64,000 nt of DNA from the NCBI RefSeq assembly GCF_900112695.1, contig NZ_FOMT01000001.1:1426001-1490000 (forward strand), given 5' to 3'. Below, in pieces: positions 60,401 to 64,000 of the stretch. Both the position numbers and the translations under genes were made by a program. How positions within the stretch are numbered: position 1 is the stretch's first letter; each line of letters opens with the position of its first letter. This DNA comes from Paenibacillus catalpae. Lineage in GTDB: Bacteria > Bacillota > Bacilli > Paenibacillales > Paenibacillaceae. The notes beneath the pieces were generated by a model, which was not told the origin of the DNA, searched no databases, and worked only from the letters and a program-made list of their open reading frames with translations.

Positions 60401-60940
60401 TTAGCGAATCGTCTTAAGCGCGCCGCTCCAGGCAATCACCTGATCGAGCATAGCGTTCAAGTTCGTTAGATGCAGATCCGCCGGCTTGAAGACCGACATG
60501 TTTTCGAAATCGGTGAAGAGGGATAAAGCAACCTGAACGCGAACGTCCGCTACCGATACTTCTCCCAAAATGCCGCGAAGATGCTCGGCGGCACGAGCAC
60601 CGCCTACGGAACCGTAGCTTACAATCCCGGCCGCTTTGTTATTCCATGCCTCCCGTGCGTAATCGATAGCATTCTTTAGGGCTCCGGTGATGCTGTGATT
60701 GTACTCCTGTGCAATAAATACGAAGCCGTCAAGGGCGAATAGCTTCTCGTTCCACGCCTTTGCTTGCTCGGTTGCGTCGGCTTCACCAAAAAAAGGAAGC
60801 TTATAATCAACGATATCCACGATTTCATAGTTCGCATCGTTACGACCATCGGCGACTTTTTTTACCCATTCTCCGACCTGCGGGCTTAAGCGGCCTTGGC
60901 GCGTGCTACCTAAAATGATTCCGATATTCAACTTCGACAT
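60401..60940 (-). CDS. NADPH-dependent FMN reductase
   Basis: Flavodoxin-fold reductase of 179 residues. GSTRQGRLSPQVGEWV (11-26) is the FMN phosphate loop, PFFGE and QEYNHSITGALKNAIDYAREAW (in parts, about 78-99) are family signatures of SsuE/ChrR/YieF-type quinone or azo reductases. GAGGAGG precedes the ATG. Its promoter at 61009-61037 is covered by a TetR-type operator. Confidence 0.94.
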   Translation of the reverse strand: MSKLNIGIILGSTRQGRLSPQVGEWVKKVADGRNDANYEIVDIVDYKLPFFGEADATEQAKAWNEKLFALDGFVFIAQEYNHSITGALKNAIDYAREAWNNKAAGIVSYGSVGGARAAEHLRGILGEVSVADVRVQVALSLFTDFENMSVFKPADLHLTNLNAMLDQVIAWSGALKTIR

Positions 60941-60990
60941 CGTTTAGCCTCCTCATCGTTCATGATTATGTTTAAATACCTGCGCAGGTT

Positions 60991-61037
60991 ATTAGATCAA
61001 TCGTTCTCATAATAAGGATTCATTCTAATGTTGTCAA
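60991..61037 (-). promoter_or_regulatory. promoter plus TetR-type operator, copy 2
   Basis: Minus-strand TTGACA (61032-61037), 17-bp spacer, TATTAT (61009-61014), and ATGAGA-N8-TCTAAT (60991-61010) overlapping the -10. About 60 bp around it, including ACCTGCGCAG at 60978-60987, match the region at 58330-58395. It drives the FMN reductase gene. Confidence 0.75.
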
Positions 61038-61060
61038 GTTATCTAGTAAACTATTTTCAC

Positions 61061-61198
61061 CAGCTTAAGACCGAAATTGGCGGCCAATACGTCGAAATCG
61101 ACGCTGCGGAAGGCAGCAAGACTAGCGTAATGCTGGCTTCGCTGCCCGCGGACGGGCCAACCGGCCAATTCTTCTTCATGAACAATCAACTGCCATGA
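61061..61198 (+). pseudogene. 3' remnant of a short-chain dehydrogenase gene
   Basis: The plus frame reads QLKTEIGGQYVEIDAAEGSK, then TSVMLASLPADGPTGQFFF and a stop after NNQLP. This is the conserved C-terminus of SDRs (VxTxxGG...EEGAxTxVxLATLPxDGPTGxFF). The upstream 80% of the gene is absent; sequence before codon 1 is the FMN reductase promoter. It shows that an SDR gene once lay here, divergent from the FMN reductase. Confidence 0.7.
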
Positions 61199-61215
61199 CT
61201 TCTAAAAAATAAAAC

Positions 61216-61260
61216 AGCAGCAGCCATGGACGAAAGAAAAAAGTCTGACCGGCTGCTGCT
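61216..61260 (-). terminator. intrinsic terminator of the 61.4-62.9 kb unit
   Basis: Arms AGCAGCAGCC and GGCTGCTGCT (perfect) with minus-strand GTTTTATTTTTTAG. Confidence 0.8.
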
Positions 61261-61417
61261 TAAGTTCATGAGTTATCAACATACTAATTAACCCAATAGA
61301 TCTATTGATTCTACCATGAAGCTTATATCTATCAGTATGACCCCTATTATGGTTCTCATGTACACTCTTTAAACAGTGATTCCCATCTCCCCCAGCCGAG
61401 TCAACTGTGCCCATGTG

Positions 61418-61733
61418 TTATTCGTTTTTGTAACGCAAGTTGTATCCAATTAGCCCAATAAATAAAAAAAGTCCACCCATTTTAAATGGGGAACCTTTTG
61501 CTTTGTCTGCAGAGTCTAAGTTATCTCCCAGAGCTTTAGATAGTACCATGTCCGTTACGAAGATTGATAGTACGTCCAGTAAATTGTCGTTCTACAATTG
61601 CGACTAAGCGGCGTGTAATTGTCCCTGTAATTTCACCTGCATTATAGGCGGTAATATCGCATTTATAACCTTCGCGCAATAGTTGAATAGCCAATTGTGG
61701 GATATTGATTAATAATTTCAAATTCCATCCCAC
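61418..61733 (-). pseudogene. small gene probably split by a frameshift
   Basis: Two overlapping frames. The first (61536-61733, GTG start, no clear binding site) reads GWNLKLLINIPQLAIQLL... ITRRLVAIVERQ; the second, shifted, is open after a stop and reads NDNLLDVLSIFVTDMVLSK.. ending with a hydrophobic helix KMGGLFLFIGLIGYNLRYK at 61418. Joining them near 61585 gives one plausible protein of about 105 residues with a C-terminal membrane anchor. The second part alone from ATG 61549 is 43 residues. An ATG at 61728 in the third frame complicates the start. No family is recognised. Confidence 0.45.
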
Positions 61734-61741
61734 ACTACCGT

Positions 61742-62275
61742 TTAACCGAATTTACTTACTCTATAACCAGTTTCACCATCATGACTAAATGTCTTTATAC
61801 AACTACTCCAATCAAAAATGTATGAACGAACGGACTCAATTTCGCTTTCTCTGAAGGCAAACATCATAAAATGTTTAAGTAGAAAATTATATATTAACGT
61901 AACAAAAGCCTCGACTTCCGGTTCCGTTGCCTTCTTTCCTCGCTCAAGCTCAATATCGTATAGTTCTACTACCCCGAATGGTGGGATCTGATCCCAATAG
62001 TCAAAATCATTATCTTCTATGTCCACTACAACGCTTTGCTCCATAGACGCAAGCATAGACGATTTTTCCTGCTTCAGATCACTTATATTAAACTTTAAGG
62101 CGAGATCTATACTGCCACCGCACTGAACTTCTATACTGGCGTGGTTCATATTGCGACCTGAACTAACGGTTATTCGGTGGTTTTCAACACAACGCTTGAA
62201 TTCTGATCTTGCACCCTCCCATGCCTCTAACTTGAAATCATTCTCCTCTAAAAATAGATAAACCCTAGTTGCCAT
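61742..62275 (-). CDS. hypothetical protein, 177 residues
   Basis: Soluble acidic protein with alternating strands in the first half (TRVYLFLEENDFKLEAWEG in part; ITVSSGRNMNHASIEVQCGG in part) and helices later (VEAFVTLIYNFLLKHFMMF). AAGGAG lies 6 nt upstream of the ATG. It is in a unit with the two neighbouring small genes. The setting (short orphan acidic proteins) recalls immunity-type islands, but no toxin or known immunity domain is visible. Confidence 0.6.
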   Translation of the reverse strand: MATRVYLFLEENDFKLEAWEGARSEFKRCVENHRITVSSGRNMNHASIEVQCGGSIDLALKFNISDLKQEKSSMLASMEQSVVVDIEDNDFDYWDQIPPFGVVELYDIELERGKKATEPEVEAFVTLIYNFLLKHFMMFAFRESEIESVRSYIFDWSSCIKTFSHDGETGYRVSKFG

Positions 62276-62305
62276 GACTGTCTCCTTCTGTGGTGTCGTT
62301 TCCCG

Positions 62306-62593
62306 CTAGTTCAGTGGTTTTGATGCATTGAGCAACTCATTTTCACTCTCTAAAAACCTTAATGTTCGCTCAATATCGCTTTCATCATAACTCCGTACAA
62401 TTATCATATGTTTGATGAACAAACCTGGAGGGTCTATATTCATTCGGGAAAGACTATTTTTTAGCCTGTCAGGGGTATACAAAATACTCCACCGTTTGCT
62501 TCCATTTTCAAAAGTCATGGTTATCTCCACCCAATTCCATTCATCTAATGGACCCCGGGGGTCATCATCGAAACACCAGTGCATTAATTTCAT
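62306..62593 (-). CDS. hypothetical protein, 95 residues
   Basis: Small soluble protein starting MKLMHWCFDDDPRGPLDEW and containing WVEITMTFENGSKRW and an acidic helical C-terminus. The start is the ATG at 62593, with GGAGG 5 nt upstream; the in-frame TTG at 62605 lies within that site. The next gene follows after 30 nt. No family is recognised. Confidence 0.6.
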   Translation of the reverse strand: MKLMHWCFDDDPRGPLDEWNWVEITMTFENGSKRWSILYTPDRLKNSLSRMNIDPPGLFIKHMIIVRSYDESDIERTLRFLESENELLNASKPLN

Positions 62594-62643
62594 GAGATCC
62601 TCCAATGATAAACTATCGTTTACCGTTAGCTTAGCTTCTCAAT

Positions 62644-62886
62644 TTAATTCTTATATATTTCTCTAACCGCTAAATCAATTTCACATAGTTTTTCATTCTT
62701 AGTAGGACTCATAAATACTCTTAATAAGTCTGGTCCGATTTCCTTTTTAACTTAGTTACAATCTTGAATCCATTCGAACAGTTTTTCCATTATGGGCTGA
62801 AGATCACCAAGAGCAATAATTCTTAACTTATTTATTGTTTCCATGTCAAATTTATCTTTTGGAACTAAATCCTCTATGTGGAACAT
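62644..62886 (-). pseudogene. DUF5071-family gene, internally deleted with in-frame stop
   Basis: The frame starts at ATG 62886 (GAGGG 5 nt upstream) and reads MFHIEDLVPKDKFDMETI then LQPIMEKLFEWIQDCN, the DUF5071 N-terminus (LxPKDKFD...PIxxxLLEWxQDMNWPVA). It meets TAA at 62752-62754 exactly where WPVA should follow, then continues in the same frame with LLRVFMSPTKNEK and CEIDLAVREIYKN, which fits the family's C-terminus. The central ~70 residues are missing, so this is an internal deletion rather than a single point mutation. A 44-residue product could still be made. Confidence 0.65.
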
Positions 62887-62988
62887 TTAAACCCTCTTCT
62901 ATCGACTTCTGTTATTGCTGCTTGAGTAACCGCATGATCCGTTCAACTAATGTTCACCGTTAGTTAAAGAAATTGTTACGTAGCTATC

Positions 62989-63540
62989 TTATTTATTTTC
63001 CTTTATTACTTGCTGAGCAATGCTTAGGCTATTATCATCGTCCAAGTTGTTGAAATTCATCGTGATTGAACCTTTGGCTGTGTTAAAAACTAAAAATGTA
63101 TGTTCACCAACTTTTGCTCTTTTAACTAGTTCTTCGGCTACTACAATTGTTCCGCTATTGTCTAAATCATTTTGTAAATTACTATGTGTTATTTCGATGA
63201 TTGTATCTCCTTGATAAGGTCCATATAAAACTTCTGTTTCAGGGGACACTTTCTGTTCATTCTGTTCATTTGAAGTCTTCTCCATTTTGCCTTTGTTCTT
63301 GGTGTACGTGACTATAACGTCTTGTTTATCCCCAATAAAAATGCCTTGTTTGTCCTTCGGAGGGAAGATATGTCGTATTGAACTAACTTCATATCCATCC
63401 AAAGTAGGGATCTTAAATGAAGAAGCTATTACATTAACGTTATTCTGAGCTTTAACTAATTCGTCGTTAGAATCATTCTTTTGGCATCCTGATATTAATA
63501 ATAGAATCGCAATAAAAAATATGAATCCATATTTATTCAT
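62989..63540 (-). CDS. hypothetical lipoprotein
   Basis: Protein of 183 residues with signal NKYGFIFFIAILLLISGC (lipobox ISGC at about 16-19), then a polar region with SSFKIPTLDGYEVSSIRHIFP and a strand-rich C-terminal half. No family is recognised. AGGGGTG precedes the ATG. Monocistronic. Confidence 0.78.
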   Translation of the reverse strand: MNKYGFIFFIAILLLISGCQKNDSNDELVKAQNNVNVIASSFKIPTLDGYEVSSIRHIFPPKDKQGIFIGDKQDVIVTYTKNKGKMEKTSNEQNEQKVSPETEVLYGPYQGDTIIEITHSNLQNDLDNSGTIVVAEELVKRAKVGEHTFLVFNTAKGSITMNFNNLDDDNSLSIAQQVIKENK

Positions 63541-63707
63541 AAAAGCACCCCTAAATTATACGAATTTATCTTAATGGAACAGATTTAATGTTCTCAAATT
63601 TTCTTCTGAAATTTCTCACCATCTCCATTGATATCCCTAAATATGGAATCACTTTTTATACGTTGTAACAGTACATTTGTTGCGCTAAACAGTCCAACAG
63701 CTTACTG

Positions 63708-63743
63708 ACAAAAAGAGCAGACTGCCGTGGTGGCGAGCTGCTC
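63708..63743 (-). terminator. intrinsic terminator near right edge
   Basis: Arms GAGCAG..GCC and GGC..CTGCTC with a three-base internal mismatch and minus-strand TTTTTG. It supports a minus-strand transcript from the small ORFs upstream. Confidence 0.6.
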
Positions 63744-63772
63744 CTGAATGGGCTCTGAACTAACGTTCCCCG

Positions 63773-63853
63773 TTAAAATAGCGACTCTGAGTTTGAATGA
63801 AGTTCAAGAATCTCAATTACCTCAGCTGTTGCAACCTTTCCTGAGCCCTCCAT
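63773..63853 (-). CDS. possible 26-residue ORF
   Basis: Short acidic ORF (MEGSGKVATAEVIEILELHS...) with AGGG 6 nt upstream of its ATG; it overlaps the end of the previous small ORF and stops 30 nt before the terminator. It may be a remnant. Confidence 0.3.
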   Translation of the reverse strand: MEGSGKVATAEVIEILELHSNSESLF

Positions 63854-63926
63854 AAAGTACCCTGACTCCGTTCCTTAGCTTATTAATATGAACACTTCTC
63901 CACATTTCAGGAAAAATAATCCACAT
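63822..63926 (-). CDS. possible 34-residue ORF
   Basis: Short ORF MWIIFPEMWRSVHINKL... with a perfect AGGAGG 7 nt upstream of the ATG at 63926 (4 nt for the ATG at 63929) and a TATAAT (63961-63966) further upstream. It is basic and aromatic-rich; the family is unknown. It may be the 5' piece of a decayed gene. Confidence 0.4.
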   Translation of the reverse strand: MWIIFPEMWRSVHINKLRNGVRVLYGGLRKGCNS

Positions 63927-64000
63927 CATTTTTCCTCCTGCAAAGGATAATTTCATTTTGATTATACAGGACGATTGGTAAAACAGCTGCGGCGGCAAAC

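Noticed and set aside
1..64000. CRISPR arrays, rRNA, tRNA and insertion sequences
   Set aside because: I found no regularly spaced repeats, no recognisable rRNA or tRNA segments and no transposase-like proteins; short repeats present are operators or terminators.

Overview
The window looks like chromosomal DNA of an endospore-forming member of the Bacillota, most likely Paenibacillus or a close relative. The evidence is two sets of spore germinant receptor genes (GerA/GerB/GerC families), a SpoVB-like flippase, a ClpP paralogue, many GNAT, TetR and two-component genes, strong AGGAGG-type ribosome binding sites and frequent GTG or TTG starts. This placement comes from gene content only. I saw no rRNA, tRNA, CRISPR array, insertion sequence or prophage.

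Layout. 1-5.9 kb: cut-off FAD oxidoreductase, isochorismatase-like hydrolase, solitary tyrosine recombinase with a palindromic operator, msrB, two overlapping micro-genes and a 14-helix DHA2 drug exporter with a long leader. 6-15.6 kb: two germinant-receptor loci (one with gerB inverted and convergent to gerA-gerC, the other a classic overlapping gerA-gerB-gerC operon) flanking a TetR/SDR/monooxygenase group whose promoter carries two identical operators. 15.6-24 kb: a phospholipase C-like protein; an FHA-winged-helix regulator next to a MurA whose active-site Cys is Asp; HxlR/flavin reductase; ECF sigma factor/ClpP; SUKH protein and small membrane proteins; a vestige of an aminoglycoside adenylyltransferase; a solitary response regulator. 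24-35.3 kb: aldo/keto reductase with a MerR-type promoter, a two-component system followed by a three-repeat secreted protein, SpoVB-like flippase, ROK regulator plus sugar-type MFS transporter with a clear operator, BMP lipoprotein plus Rieske oxygenase, DinB.

35.4-43.3 kb is the most notable block: a tightly packed five-gene operon (SWIM zinc protein, HEAT-like protein, MoxR AAA+ ATPase, DUF5682 protein, VWA protein). It resembles the poorly understood E. coli yehL-yehM-yehP-yehQ set and is probably one chaperone-like machine.

43.4-57 kb: phosphodiester glycosidase, two lipoproteins, AraC regulator with a divergent GH2 enzyme, nucleotide kinase-like ATPase, SRPBCC and DUF1801 proteins, double-GNAT, old yellow enzyme, YihY, YetF-like and DUF1772 proteins. 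57-61.2 kb: a TetR regulator between two paralogous GNAT genes and an FMN reductase, with two near-identical promoter/operator segments and an SDR 3' remnant. 61.2-64 kb: a decaying accessory strip with a frameshifted small gene, two orphan proteins, a DUF5071 pseudogene with both ends preserved, a lipoprotein and small ORFs.

Most genes lie on the minus strand in short operons separated by clear intrinsic terminators. Several regulators have visible operators, which makes regulation unusually readable here. Enzyme substrates and the role of the five-gene cluster remain inferred from family membership.
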